A stretch of 64,000 bases of DNA, from assembly GCA_016710465.1 (NCBI GenBank), contig JADJVS010000015.1:310001-374000 (forward strand), read 5' to 3'. The translations under genes and the position numbers were made by a program. The DNA comes from Sulfuritalea sp. Its GTDB lineage: Bacteria; Pseudomonadota; Gammaproteobacteria; Burkholderiales; Rhodocyclaceae. Shown in pieces: positions 27,467-36,276 of the stretch (position 1 is the stretch's first letter; the number at the start of each line of letters is the position of its first letter). The notes beneath the pieces are model-generated. The model did no database searches, was not told the DNA's origin, and was given only the letters and a program-made list of their open reading frames with translations.

Positions 27467-28294
27467 ATGACCAAGACAAAGAAAGCCGTGACCGCGACGC
27501 CCCCGCTTGCCAAGACGCTCCCGGCCAAGGAGGACAGGCATTTCGTTACGGCCCTGGCGCGCGGCTTGTCCGTGCTCTCGTGTTTCAGTTCCGGCGAGCG
27601 GATGCTGGGCAATCTGGATATCGCGAAGCGCTGCAAGCTGCCCAAGTCGACGGTCTCGCGCCTGACCTATACCCTGACCAAGCTGGGCTACCTGGTGTAT
27701 GTGGAGGACACCGGCAAGTATCGGCTTGGCACCTCGACCCTGGCGCTCGGCAGCGCGATGCTGGCACGACTTGACGTGCGCGACCTGGCGCGGCCCTTGA
27801 TGCAGGAGCTGGCCGATTTTTCCAAAGCCATGGTCTCGCTGGGCAGCCGTGATCGTCTGTCGATGATCTATGTCGGCAACGCGCGCAGCTCGGCGGCGCT
27901 GACCCTCTCGCTGGACATCGGCTCGCGCATCCCGATCGCCACCACGGCAATGGGCCGGGCCTACCTGGCGTTGATACCCGACCGCGAACGCGAGGACATC
28001 ATGGAGCGTGTGCGCGAACTGGACGAGGTTGCCTGGCCGGCGATACGCGATGGCATCGAACGTTCGCTCAAGGAGTATCGCGCAACTGGTTGCGTCAGCT
28101 CGTTCGGGGAATGGCAGTCGGATGTCAATGCCATTGCCGTGCCACTGCGGCCGGGTGGCGGGCTGCCGCCGATGGCGATCAACTGCGGCGGCCCGGCGTT
28201 TACCTTGTCGAAGGAGTTCCTCCTGGGCGAGGTCAGGCCCCGGCTGATCGTCCTGGTCAGGCAGCTCGAAGCCTCGCTCGGCATGCGGGGTTGA
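27467..28294 (+). CDS. IclR family transcriptional regulator
   Basis: 275 residues. The N-terminal winged helix-turn-helix spans about residues 27-85 (FVTALARGLSVLSCF...LDIAKRCKLPKSTVSRLTYTLTKLGYL). The C-terminal effector domain runs from about 95 (LARPLMQELADFSKAMVSLG...IATTAMGRAYLAL). One base separates it from the flavoprotein gene. By position it is the likely regulator of both divergent operons through the palindrome near 24864; effector unknown. Confidence 0.92.
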   Translation: MTKTKKAVTATPPLAKTLPAKEDRHFVTALARGLSVLSCFSSGERMLGNLDIAKRCKLPKSTVSRLTYTLTKLGYLVYVEDTGKYRLGTSTLALGSAMLARLDVRDLARPLMQELADFSKAMVSLGSRDRLSMIYVGNARSSAALTLSLDIGSRIPIATTAMGRAYLALIPDREREDIMERVRELDEVAWPAIRDGIERSLKEYRATGCVSSFGEWQSDVNAIAVPLRPGGGLPPMAINCGGPAFTLSKEFLLGEVRPRLIVLVRQLEASLGMRG

Positions 28295-28333
28295 GTAGCG
28301 GCGGTCCGCGCATACTAAAATGCCGACAGGACC

Positions 28334-28343
28334 GGGGGGGGGG
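28334..28343 (+). repeat. Run of ten G just upstream of a start codon
   Basis: Ten consecutive G (28334-28343) end two bases before the ATG of the small gene at 28346. The run must include its ribosome-binding site. Such tracts are prone to slipped-strand length change. Confidence 0.7.
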
Positions 28344-28345
28344 CC

Positions 28346-28627
28346 ATGAGATACCAGATCGAGAAGCAAGGCGACGAAGTCGTCATTCGCTTCGAGGAAC
28401 TCGGGGGCGATGCGCAGGCGGTGATCGACGCCATCGGGCGTTGCCGGATCAATGCCTTTGCGTGCTCATCGGGTGAATGCAACAAGATCGGCGGCATGGC
28501 GTCCTGTGGGGAACCGGATACGCTGGCCTTGCGCTTGAAACCGCGCGCCGACCTGTCGCTGGACGTTGCCACCCTGGGCGAGTGCCTCAAATACCATCTT
28601 CCTCGCCACTTCCGCGACGAGAAGTAA
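28346..28627 (+). CDS. Small unrecognised cysteine-rich protein
   Basis: 93 residues (MRYQIEKQGDEVVIRFEELG...), not recognised. The first 30 residues look like a beta-beta-alpha element (VVIRFEELGGDAQAVIDAIGR). Five cysteines lie at 33, 40, 45, 54 and 80, including CSSGEC, which might bind metal or form disulfides. There is no signal peptide or membrane helix. A possible promoter precedes it (TTGAGT at 28291, TACTAA at 28313, 16-bp spacer). It converges on glnD. Coding is supported by composition and by the start context, not by homology. Confidence 0.6.
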   Translation: MRYQIEKQGDEVVIRFEELGGDAQAVIDAIGRCRINAFACSSGECNKIGGMASCGEPDTLALRLKPRADLSLDVATLGECLKYHLPRHFRDEK

Positions 28628-28662
28628 AGTCGGCACCCCGGCGCGGCGCCAGCTTGACTCCG

Positions 28663-31236
28663 TCAAACCTGCAGCACGGCCAGCAGATCCTGCTCCAGCC
28701 TGACCAGGGTTGCCGTTTGGGCGAGCTCCTTGCCGCTGATCAGAAATACGTCTTCGACGCGCTCGCCAAGGGTGGCGATCTTGGCTGTGTGCAGCGTGAT
28801 CCCGTGCTGCCCCAGCACCCTGGCGATCGCATACAGCAAGCCGGGCCGGTCGGCGGCATTGACGGTCATCAGGTACTGGCTGCCGCGCTCGTCGGCGCGG
28901 ATGTCCACTTCGGGCGTGATCGGGAAGTGGCGCACCAGGCGCGACAGGCGCCCACCCAGTGCATTGGGTAGCGGAGGCAGCATTTCCAACTGCTCGCGGA
29001 TGCCATGTTCGAGCAACTGGATCATGTCGCGGTAGGCCTCGTTCGGGTCGGTGCCGAAGACCACGAAGCTGTCCAGCGCGTAGCCGTGGCGCGTGGTGTG
29101 AATCTTGGCGTCGACAATGCTGTAGCCCAGGCGGGTGAAAAACCCGCAAAGCCGGGCGAACAGCAGCGCCTGGTCACGGACGTAGACCATCACCTGAAGG
29201 CCGTCGCCCATAGGGTTGAGGCGCGCGCGCACCACCGGTTCCATGGCGTCGGGACGATGATAAAGCGTGCGCGTATGCCAGGCGATCTCGTCCGCCGCAT
29301 GGCGCATGAAATAGGCGGTGTCGAGCTGGTTCCACAGCGCGACCTCGATGTCGGGGCGCAGTCCGTGGTAGCGCAGCAGGCGACGGGCCTCCTCCTGCCG
29401 TTCGGCGACCCCGGACAACTGCAGCACGGCGGCACCCTTGAGCACGCCCGCGGTCATGCGGAACAGGTCCTCCAGCAGCTTGCCCTTCCAGTTGTTCCAG
29501 ACCTTGGGGCTGGTGCCGCGGATGTCGGCGACGGTGAGCAGGTAAAGGGCGGTGAGGCGGCGCATGTCACCGACCTTGCGGGCAAAGGCGAGGATCACTT
29601 CGGGGTCCGCCAGGTCCTGCTTTTGCGCCACCTGCGACATGGTCAGATGCTGTTCGACGAGGAAGACCACCAGCGCGCTGTCCTCTTCGACGATGCCGTG
29701 GTCGCGGCAGAAAATCGAGGCATCGCGCTTGCCAAGGGATGAGTGGTCGCCGCCGCGCCCCTTGGCGATATCGTGGAACAAGGCGGAGAGATAGAGCAGC
29801 CAGCGCTTGTCGAAGCCGATTATGAGCCGGGAGCAGAACGGATACTCGTGGGCGAACTCCGGCATGGCAAAGCGCCGCAGGTTGCGCATCACCTGCAGGA
29901 TATGCTGGTCCACGGTATAGACGTGGAACAAGTCGTGCTGCATCTGGCCGACGATCTTGCCGAAGGCCGGCAGGTAGCGGCCGAGAATGTCGTACTGATT
30001 CATGCGACGCAAGGCGTGGATCAGATGCGGCTGCTGGAACAGGCTGACGAAGAGCGCCCGATTGTCCGGGGCGCGGCGGAAGGCGGCATCGATGCCGTCT
30101 TGCGCCAGCCACAGGGCGCGCAAGGTGCGTGGTGTCATGCCCTTGATTTCGGAACGCTGCATCTGCAGCAGGAAGCATTCGAGGATGGCCCGCGGGCGGT
30201 CACGGAATACCTGCTCGTCGCGCACGTCGAGTAGGTCGCGCACCATCTGGAAATTGGCGTCGATGACGATTGGCGGGCCCTGCCGCGCCGGTGCCAGGCG
30301 ATCGTCGAGCACTTGCAGTACCAGCGAATTCAACTGCGTCACCAGTTTCGCGTTCTGGTAGTAGCGCTGCATCAGGACTTCGGACGCGCGTTTGGATTCG
30401 GTGGCTTGAATGCCCAGCGCCGCGGCCAATTTTTCCTGGTGGTCGAAGAGCAGGCGCTCCTCGCGGCGCCCGACCAGGAGATGCAACTCGATGCGCAGGT
30501 CGCGAAGCATACGGTCGGCGCGCTCCAGTTGCCTGACTTCGGCCGAAGTGATAAGGCCTGCCCGCGAAAGTGATTTCCAGTCATTGCCGATGCCCGCCGC
30601 GCGCGCCACCCACTGGATGACCTGAAGATCTCGGATGCCTCCGGGACTTTCCTTGCAGTTGGGCTCCAGGCTGTAGGGGGTGTCGTTGTACTTGGCATAG
30701 CGTTCGGCCTGTTCCAGTTGCTTGGCCTTGAGGAACACTTCCGGCTTCAGGCTGGCGTCATGGCTCTGCTCGAATTCGTCGAACAGCGCGCGCGATCCGG
30801 CAAGAAAGCGGGCTTCGAGCAAAGCGGTCTGTACCGTGATGTCGCGCTCGGCTTCGTCCAGGCACTGCTCGATGCTGCGTACGCTGTGGCCGATGTCCAG
30901 GCCGATGTCCCAGAGCAGGCCGATCAATTGTTCGAGCCGGTCGGTGGTGCGCCCGTCGGGTGCGGCGTCCTGCGTTCCCGGGACGAGGATCAGGAGGTCA
31001 ACGTCGGATCCCGGGTGCAGCAAGCCGCGCCCAAAGCCGCCAACCGCGGCAAGCGCGCAGTCGCCTGGCATGTCCTGATCCCGCCAGATGTCCCGGAGCA
31101 CCGAGTCGACCAACTGCGCCCGGCCGGCAAGCAGGGGAATGCCGGCCTTGCTGCTTCGCCAGGCGTCGACCAGGGCCCGCTGGCCGTCCGCCAGCCGCTG
31201 GCGGGTGCTCGTCGCGAGATCGCGCGGTTCGCTCAT
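28663..31236 (-). CDS. glnD: Bifunctional uridylyltransferase/uridylyl-removing enzyme (PII sensor)
   Basis: Adds or removes UMP on PII proteins in response to glutamine, controlling nitrogen assimilation. 857 residues: nucleotidyltransferase domain (AVGGFGRGLLHPGSDVDLLI), HD phosphohydrolase domain (LSALFHDIAKGRGGDHS) and two C-terminal ACT domains (YVRDQALLFARLCGFFTRLGYSI..., NAADRPGLLYAIARVLGQHGITL...). ATG 31236 (MSEPRDLA) is preferred over an in-frame TTG 15 bp upstream. It follows map by 33 bp. Confidence 0.97.
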   Translation of the reverse strand: MSEPRDLATSTRQRLADGQRALVDAWRSSKAGIPLLAGRAQLVDSVLRDIWRDQDMPGDCALAAVGGFGRGLLHPGSDVDLLILVPGTQDAAPDGRTTDRLEQLIGLLWDIGLDIGHSVRSIEQCLDEAERDITVQTALLEARFLAGSRALFDEFEQSHDASLKPEVFLKAKQLEQAERYAKYNDTPYSLEPNCKESPGGIRDLQVIQWVARAAGIGNDWKSLSRAGLITSAEVRQLERADRMLRDLRIELHLLVGRREERLLFDHQEKLAAALGIQATESKRASEVLMQRYYQNAKLVTQLNSLVLQVLDDRLAPARQGPPIVIDANFQMVRDLLDVRDEQVFRDRPRAILECFLLQMQRSEIKGMTPRTLRALWLAQDGIDAAFRRAPDNRALFVSLFQQPHLIHALRRMNQYDILGRYLPAFGKIVGQMQHDLFHVYTVDQHILQVMRNLRRFAMPEFAHEYPFCSRLIIGFDKRWLLYLSALFHDIAKGRGGDHSSLGKRDASIFCRDHGIVEEDSALVVFLVEQHLTMSQVAQKQDLADPEVILAFARKVGDMRRLTALYLLTVADIRGTSPKVWNNWKGKLLEDLFRMTAGVLKGAAVLQLSGVAERQEEARRLLRYHGLRPDIEVALWNQLDTAYFMRHAADEIAWHTRTLYHRPDAMEPVVRARLNPMGDGLQVMVYVRDQALLFARLCGFFTRLGYSIVDAKIHTTRHGYALDSFVVFGTDPNEAYRDMIQLLEHGIREQLEMLPPLPNALGGRLSRLVRHFPITPEVDIRADERGSQYLMTVNAADRPGLLYAIARVLGQHGITLHTAKIATLGERVEDVFLISGKELAQTATLVRLEQDLLAVLQV

Positions 31237-31269
31237 CCGATCACTGACCAAGGTCCGGATTCGCTCGGT

Positions 31270-32079
31270 TCAGGGGGTAATCCGGATGTGCGAGGGGCAA
31301 GGCGGGGCGCCGGGCGACAAAGTCAGGACTTCGACGCCGGTTTCGGTGACCCGGACCGTATGTTCCCACTGCGCCGAAAGGCTGCGGTCCTTGGTGACGA
31401 TGGTCCAACCGTCGGGCAATTCCGAGATCGCCGCCTTGCCGGCGTTGATCATAGGCTCGATGGTGAACACCATGCCGGGCTGCAGGATCGGACCGTCGCT
31501 GGCCTTGCCGTAGTGGAGAACTTGCGGTTCCTCATGGAAGTTTCGGCCGATGCCATGCCCGCAGAATTCCCTGACCACGGAGTATCCCGCGCCCTCGGCA
31601 TGCTTCTGGATCGCCGCGCCGACGACGCCAAGGTGCACGCCAGGCTTGACCTGGGCGATGCCGGCCCACATGCATTCATGGGTCATGCTGACCAGGCGTT
31701 TGGCGAGAATCGAGGTTTCACCGACGCAGAAGGTCCGGCTGGTATCGCCGTGCCAGCCGTCCTTGATGGTGGTTATGTCGAGATTGACGATGTCGCCCTT
31801 TTTCAGCGCGCGGTCGTTCGGGACGCCGTGGCAGACCTGGTGATTGACCGAGGCGCAGATCGACTTCGGGTAGGGCGCGTAGCCGGGCGGCGCGTAGTTC
31901 AGCGGCGCCGGAATGCACCCCTGGACATCGACCATGTAGTCGTGGCAAAGCCGGTCGAGCTCGGCGGTGGCGATGCCGGGCTTGACGTATGGCTCGATAT
32001 AGTCAAGGACTTCGGCGGCCAGGCGACAGGCGACGCGCATCGCGGCGATATCCGCGGCGGACTTTATTGAAATGGCCAT
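31270..32079 (-). CDS. map: Methionine aminopeptidase, type I
   Basis: Removes the initiator methionine from nascent proteins. 269 residues with the pita-bread fold metal ligands: the aspartates in VNLDITTIKDGWHGDTSRTF, the His in CGHGIGRNFHEEP, and glutamates in FTIEPMI and the C-terminal WEHTVRVTETG. Upstream of glnD in the usual map-glnD pair. Confidence 0.97.
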   Translation of the reverse strand: MAISIKSAADIAAMRVACRLAAEVLDYIEPYVKPGIATAELDRLCHDYMVDVQGCIPAPLNYAPPGYAPYPKSICASVNHQVCHGVPNDRALKKGDIVNLDITTIKDGWHGDTSRTFCVGETSILAKRLVSMTHECMWAGIAQVKPGVHLGVVGAAIQKHAEGAGYSVVREFCGHGIGRNFHEEPQVLHYGKASDGPILQPGMVFTIEPMINAGKAAISELPDGWTIVTKDRSLSAQWEHTVRVTETGVEVLTLSPGAPPCPSHIRITP

Positions 32080-32156
32080 GTATTGCGGCTAGAGGTTGCG
32101 GGCAAGCATTCTAGCTCGCGGTTGCCCGGCTCGCGGGCCTGCCAATTGGGAAAACG

Positions 32157-32945
32157 TCAGTAGAACAGACGCTCGCCCTTGCGAAAAAATTCGACCGAAT
32201 AGGCCGTCTGGCCTTTAGGATATTCCTTGGTTTCGACGGTTTTTACCTGGAGCTGGTAGGCGAGGTCATCCGACAGCCGGGCGCAGCTCGTCGCCATTCC
32301 TTCCAGCAGGCGGGTTCCGGGATAGGCATTGAGCAGCAGGTGGTAGGGCGGGCAGGTGTCGCACATGCGTACCGACCCGACGATGGGCGAACCGATGATG
32401 GTGAGATCGCCGACGATGGGCGTGAGGTAACAGGGACCGGCATCGACGCCGATCGACAGGCCGATGCCCGCCGGCTCATTGCGCATGTTGGCGACAAAGG
32501 CCGGGTAGTAGTAGCCGCGAAAGTTGTTCATCACCGAATAGCAGAAGTCGAGCACGGTCTCCATTCGTTCGGCAAACGACTGTTCAACCAGCCAGTAGCA
32601 AATGAAACCGTCGCCGGTGAATTTGTCGAACCAGCCGCCGTGGTAATGCAGGACCGTGCGAAACTCGGCGACGAAATCATCGAGGATCCTGGCGTATTGC
32701 GGGATATCGATCGACTCCTTGAGCACGCATGAAGAGCGGCGGATATCCACGGTGAGGACGATGGCCTCGATCGGCGTCAGCTCGCTTATCGCGGTACGTA
32801 TCGCCGCCGAGACATTGGTGCGGGTCGGGTCGAGGCGATCGAGCGGCGCATGGCTGCGAAACTGGTGGTCGACATCACGGTCGGCAGTGACGCGGCTTTT
32901 GGCTAGCAGGCTCACGGCGAGGGCATCCTGAGTTGGTCGCGACAT
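32157..32945 (-). CDS. Adenylate/guanylate cyclase-like catalytic domain protein
   Basis: 262 residues with a class III nucleotidyl cyclase domain covering about 60-255: metal-binding D67 in LTVDIRRSS, then FDKFTGDGF with K108 and second metal Asp D112, then IGLSIGVDAG and the transition-state arginine R193. Where active cyclases read GDTVNLAAR this protein reads GSPIVGSVR, so the transition-state Asn is Val189. There is no membrane or sensor domain. It may be a weak or inactive cyclase. It lies between map and rpsB, reading towards map with a 77-bp gap. Confidence 0.75.
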   Translation of the reverse strand: MSRPTQDALAVSLLAKSRVTADRDVDHQFRSHAPLDRLDPTRTNVSAAIRTAISELTPIEAIVLTVDIRRSSCVLKESIDIPQYARILDDFVAEFRTVLHYHGGWFDKFTGDGFICYWLVEQSFAERMETVLDFCYSVMNNFRGYYYPAFVANMRNEPAGIGLSIGVDAGPCYLTPIVGDLTIIGSPIVGSVRMCDTCPPYHLLLNAYPGTRLLEGMATSCARLSDDLAYQLQVKTVETKEYPKGQTAYSVEFFRKGERLFY

Positions 32946-33058
32946 GGCGGGAATGCGGACGGGATGGTAAAGATACTACTTATCGCATAGGCGTGCCGGA
33001 ATTGGATCGCGGAGCTCGGACGGCGGCATGATCCGCTGCCTGAGGCTTGTCGCGGGCC

Positions 33059-33088
33059 TTGTATCCGTACTCATGGCTCGGCTATAAT
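33059..33088 (+). promoter_or_regulatory. Promoter of the rpsB operon
   Basis: TTGTAT (33059-33064), an 18-bp spacer and a perfect TATAAT (33083-33088), 124 bp before the rpsB ATG. The long leader fits a regulated ribosomal-protein message. Confidence 0.7.
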
Positions 33089-33095
33089 CATTTGC

Positions 33096-33118
33096 TTGTC
33101 CGGGATGGTCCCGGGCAA
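33096..33118 (+). promoter_or_regulatory. Hairpin in the rpsB leader, possible S2 autoregulatory element
   Basis: TTGTCCGGGA (33096-33105) pairs with TCCCGGGCAA (33109-33118) over ten positions (one G-U) with a three-base loop, starting just after the predicted transcription start. rpsB-tsf of Gammaproteobacteria is controlled by S2 binding to its leader; whether this leader has the same motif needs structural comparison. Confidence 0.45.
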
Positions 33119-33211
33119 AATCCACACGCCCGGCGCCGATAGGGTGGCTGAACGCGAGATGCGTTGAGCAGCACGGCCGGGCGGCGGTTAAACCCATATC
33201 GGAGACAATCG

Positions 33212-33961
33212 ATGAGTACTACCATGCGCCAGATGCTGGAGGCCGGCGTTCATTTCGGCCACCAGACCCGTTTCTGGAACCCCAGGATGGCCCCGTTCAT
33301 TTTCGGCCATCGCAACAAGATCCACATCATCAACCTCGAAAAGACCCTCGCCAAATACAACGAGGCGATGGCCTTCATCCGCAAGATGGCGGCCAAGAAG
33401 GGCACCATCCTGTTCGTCAGCACCAAGCGCCAGGCGCGCGAGATCATCGCCGAAGAAGCGCAGCGCTGCGGCATGCCCTATGTCGACGATCGCTGGCTCG
33501 GCGGCATGATGACCAACTTCAAGACCCTCAAGCTTTCCGTCAAGCGCCTCAAGGATCTGGAGCAGGCGATCGAGGAAGGCGGCCAGGAGAAACTGTCAAA
33601 GAAGGAAGCCCTGACCCGTCAGCGCGAGATCGACAAACTGCGCAAGTCCATCGGTGGCATCAAGGACATGGGCGGCCTGCCCGACGCGATCTTCGTCATC
33701 GACGTCGGTTACCACAAGATCGCGATCACCGAAGCCGGCAAACTCGGCATTCCGGTGATCGGCGTGGTCGATACCAACCATTCGCCGGAAGGCGTCGGCT
33801 ACGTGATCCCCGGCAACGATGACTCGTCCGGCGCGATTCGCCTGTACGCCCGCGGTGTCGCCGACGCGATCCTCGAAGGCAAGAGCCAGTCGATCAACGA
33901 GGTGGTGCAGCAGTTGGCCGGCGACGACGAGTTTGTCGAGGTCGAGGACGCCGCGGAGTAA
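33212..33961 (+). CDS. rpsB: 30S ribosomal protein S2
   Basis: 249 residues with the S2 start MSTTMRQMLEAGVHFGHQTRFWNPRM and the conserved FVSTKRQAREI, DDRWLGGMMTNFKT and LGIPVIGVVDTNHSP. ATG 33212 is preceded by GGAGAC. First gene of the large rightward housekeeping run. Confidence 0.98.
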   Translation: MSTTMRQMLEAGVHFGHQTRFWNPRMAPFIFGHRNKIHIINLEKTLAKYNEAMAFIRKMAAKKGTILFVSTKRQAREIIAEEAQRCGMPYVDDRWLGGMMTNFKTLKLSVKRLKDLEQAIEEGGQEKLSKKEALTRQREIDKLRKSIGGIKDMGGLPDAIFVIDVGYHKIAITEAGKLGIPVIGVVDTNHSPEGVGYVIPGNDDSSGAIRLYARGVADAILEGKSQSINEVVQQLAGDDEFVEVEDAAE

Positions 33962-34051
33962 GCAGGCGCATGACGGGGCGGCCATGGCGCGCGGCAATGT
34001 CGTTGCGCGCCGCCGGCCCCGTGTCGAGCAATTGATTCTGGAGTGAAGAGA

Positions 34052-34951
34052 ATGGCGGAAATTACCGCAAGCATGGTCAAGGAACTGCGCGAAAAGACCG
34101 ACGCGCCGATGATGGAGTGCAAGAAGGCGCTGACCGAAGCCGGCGGCGACCTGGCGAAAGCCGAGGAAATCCTGCGCGTCAAGCTGGGCAACAAGGCCAG
34201 CAAGGCGGCGACCCGCGTCGCGGCCGAAGGCGTGGTGGCTATCCACATCGCCGCCGACGGCAAACTGGGCAGCATTTTCGAAATCAACAGCGAGACCGAT
34301 TTTGTCGCCAAGAACGACGAGTTTCTCAAGCTGGCCGCCGACTGCGCGCGCTTGGTCGCGGAACGGAGTCCGGCCGACGTTGCCGCGCTGTCGGCGCTGC
34401 CGCTTGACGACGGCACCGTCGAATCGACCCGCTCCGCGCTGGTCGGCAAGATCGGCGAGAACATGAGCATCCGTCGCTTCGTGCGCATCGCGGCGCAAGG
34501 CAAGCTGAGCTCGTATATCCACGGTGGATCGAAGATCGGCGTGCTGATCGACGTGGTCGGCGGCGACGAGTCGCTGGCGAAGGATCTGGCGATGCACATT
34601 GCCGCCTCGAAGCCGAAGTCACTCGACGCGTCGGGCGTTTCGGCCGAACTGCTGGACACCGAGCGTCGCATCGCCATCGAGAAGGCGCGCGAAGCCGGCA
34701 AGCCGGAAGCGATGCTGGAAAAGATCGCCGAGGGCACGGTGCAGAAGTATCTGAAGGACGTGACCCTGCTGGGCCAGGTCTTCGTCAAGGCCGAGGACGG
34801 CAAGCAGACCATCGAGCAACTGCTGAAGGCGAAGGGTGCCTCGGTGGCCGGCTTCACGTTGTTCATCGTCGGCGAAGGCATTGAAAAAAAGGTCAACGAC
34901 TTCGCCGCCGAGGTGGCCGCCCAGGCGGCTGCCGCCGCGAGTAGCAAGTAA
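34052..34951 (+). CDS. tsf: Elongation factor Ts
   Basis: Exchanges GDP for GTP on EF-Tu. 299 residues with the N-terminal signature LREKTDAPMMECKKALTEAGGDLAKAEEILR and the central INSETDFVAKNDEF. ATG 34052 follows a GAGTGAAGAG ribosome-binding region. It lies 90 bp after rpsB. Confidence 0.98.
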   Translation: MAEITASMVKELREKTDAPMMECKKALTEAGGDLAKAEEILRVKLGNKASKAATRVAAEGVVAIHIAADGKLGSIFEINSETDFVAKNDEFLKLAADCARLVAERSPADVAALSALPLDDGTVESTRSALVGKIGENMSIRRFVRIAAQGKLSSYIHGGSKIGVLIDVVGGDESLAKDLAMHIAASKPKSLDASGVSAELLDTERRIAIEKAREAGKPEAMLEKIAEGTVQKYLKDVTLLGQVFVKAEDGKQTIEQLLKAKGASVAGFTLFIVGEGIEKKVNDFAAEVAAQAAAAASSK

Positions 34952-34965
34952 ATCGGGGTCGCCGC

Positions 34966-35682
34966 GTGACCGCGCCAAAGTTCCGTCGCATCCTGCTCAA
35001 GCTGTCGGGCGAGGCGCTGATGGGTGATGATGCCTATGGCATTAACACGCGGATTCTCGGCGGGATCGTGGCCGAGATCAAGGCGGTTACCGATCTCGGC
35101 GTCGAGACCGGCGTGGTCATCGGCGGCGGCAATATCTTTCGCGGACTTGCGGGGACGGCCACCGGCATGGACCGGGCGACCGCCGACTACATGGGCATGC
35201 TGGCTACGGTGATGAACGCCATGGCGCTGTCCGACGCGATGCGCCAGGCGGGCATCAATGCCCGCGTGCAGTCGGCGCTCAACATCGAGCAGGTGGTCGA
35301 GCCCTATATTCGCGGCAAGGCGATCCGTTATCTTGAAGAGGGCAAGGTGGTGATTTTCGGGGCCGGCACGGGCAATCCATTTTTCACCACCGATACCGCC
35401 GCCGCCTTGCGCGGATCGGAGATCGGTGCCGAAATCGTGCTCAAGGCGACCAAGGTTGACGGCATCTATACCGCCGATCCGAAAAAGGATTCGACGGCGA
35501 CGCGTTTTGCCCGCATCAGCTTCGACGAGGCGATCGGGCGCAACCTGGCGGTGATGGACGCGACGGCCTTTGCGCTGTGCCGTGACCAGAAGCTGCCGAT
35601 CAACGTATTCTCGATCTTCAAGGCCGGCGCGCTGAAGCGCGTGGTGATGGGAGAGGACGAAGGCACACTGGTTCACGTCTAG
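34966..35682 (+). CDS. pyrH: UMP kinase
   Basis: Phosphorylates UMP to UDP. 238 residues of the amino-acid-kinase fold (FRRILLKLSGEALMG, VIGGGNIFRG, ATKVDGIYTADPKKD). It starts at GTG 34966, 14 bp after tsf. Confidence 0.97.
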   Translation: MTAPKFRRILLKLSGEALMGDDAYGINTRILGGIVAEIKAVTDLGVETGVVIGGGNIFRGLAGTATGMDRATADYMGMLATVMNAMALSDAMRQAGINARVQSALNIEQVVEPYIRGKAIRYLEEGKVVIFGAGTGNPFFTTDTAAALRGSEIGAEIVLKATKVDGIYTADPKKDSTATRFARISFDEAIGRNLAVMDATAFALCRDQKLPINVFSIFKAGALKRVVMGEDEGTLVHV

Positions 35683-35700
35683 GATTTTAGGAGTGGCAAC

Positions 35701-36258
35701 ATGATTCCCGAACTGAAAAAGACTTCTGAACAGAAGATGCAGAAAAGTCTGGAGGCGCTGAAGGCCGATCTCGGCAAGGTGCGCACCGGGCGGGCGCATA
35801 CCGGCATCCTGGACCATGTCCAGGTCGACTATTACGGCTCGATGGTGGCGATCACGCAGGTGGCCAACATCACCCTGATCGATGCCCGTACGATCGGTGT
35901 CCAGCCGTGGGAGAAGCCGATGGTGGCCAAGGTGGAAAAGGCCATCCGCGATTCCGACCTGGGCCTGAATCCTTCATCGCAAGGCGAAGTGATTCGTGTG
36001 CCGATGCCGGCGCTAACCGAAGAGCGTCGCCGCGACCTGATCAAGGTGATCAAGCACGAGGGCGAGAACGCCAAGGTGGCGATCCGCAATCTGCGCCGCG
36101 ATGCCATCGCCCATCTCAAGGACGCCCTGAAAAAAAAGGAGATCGGCGAGGATGACGAGCGCAAGGCGCTGGACGACATGCAACGGCTTACCGACCGCTA
36201 TGTCGCCGAGGTTGATCGCCAACTGGCCGAAAAAGAGAAGGACCTGATGGCGATCTGA
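35701..36258 (+). CDS. frr: Ribosome recycling factor
   Basis: 185 residues, the standard family length, with the conserved VDYYGSMVAITQVANI (family V-D-Y-Y-G), RTIGVQPWEK and the helical C terminus ending VDRQLAEKEKDLMAI. It works with EF-G to split post-termination ribosomes. GGAG lies before the ATG. Confidence 0.98.
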   Translation: MIPELKKTSEQKMQKSLEALKADLGKVRTGRAHTGILDHVQVDYYGSMVAITQVANITLIDARTIGVQPWEKPMVAKVEKAIRDSDLGLNPSSQGEVIRVPMPALTEERRRDLIKVIKHEGENAKVAIRNLRRDAIAHLKDALKKKEIGEDDERKALDDMQRLTDRYVAEVDRQLAEKEKDLMAI

Positions 36259-36276
36259 ATCGCGGGAGGGCGCGAC

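Noticed and set aside
33799..35817. A 672-codon minus-strand frame opposite tsf and pyrH
   Set aside because: Both plus-strand genes are certain; the frame has the serine/arginine bias of an antisense shadow.
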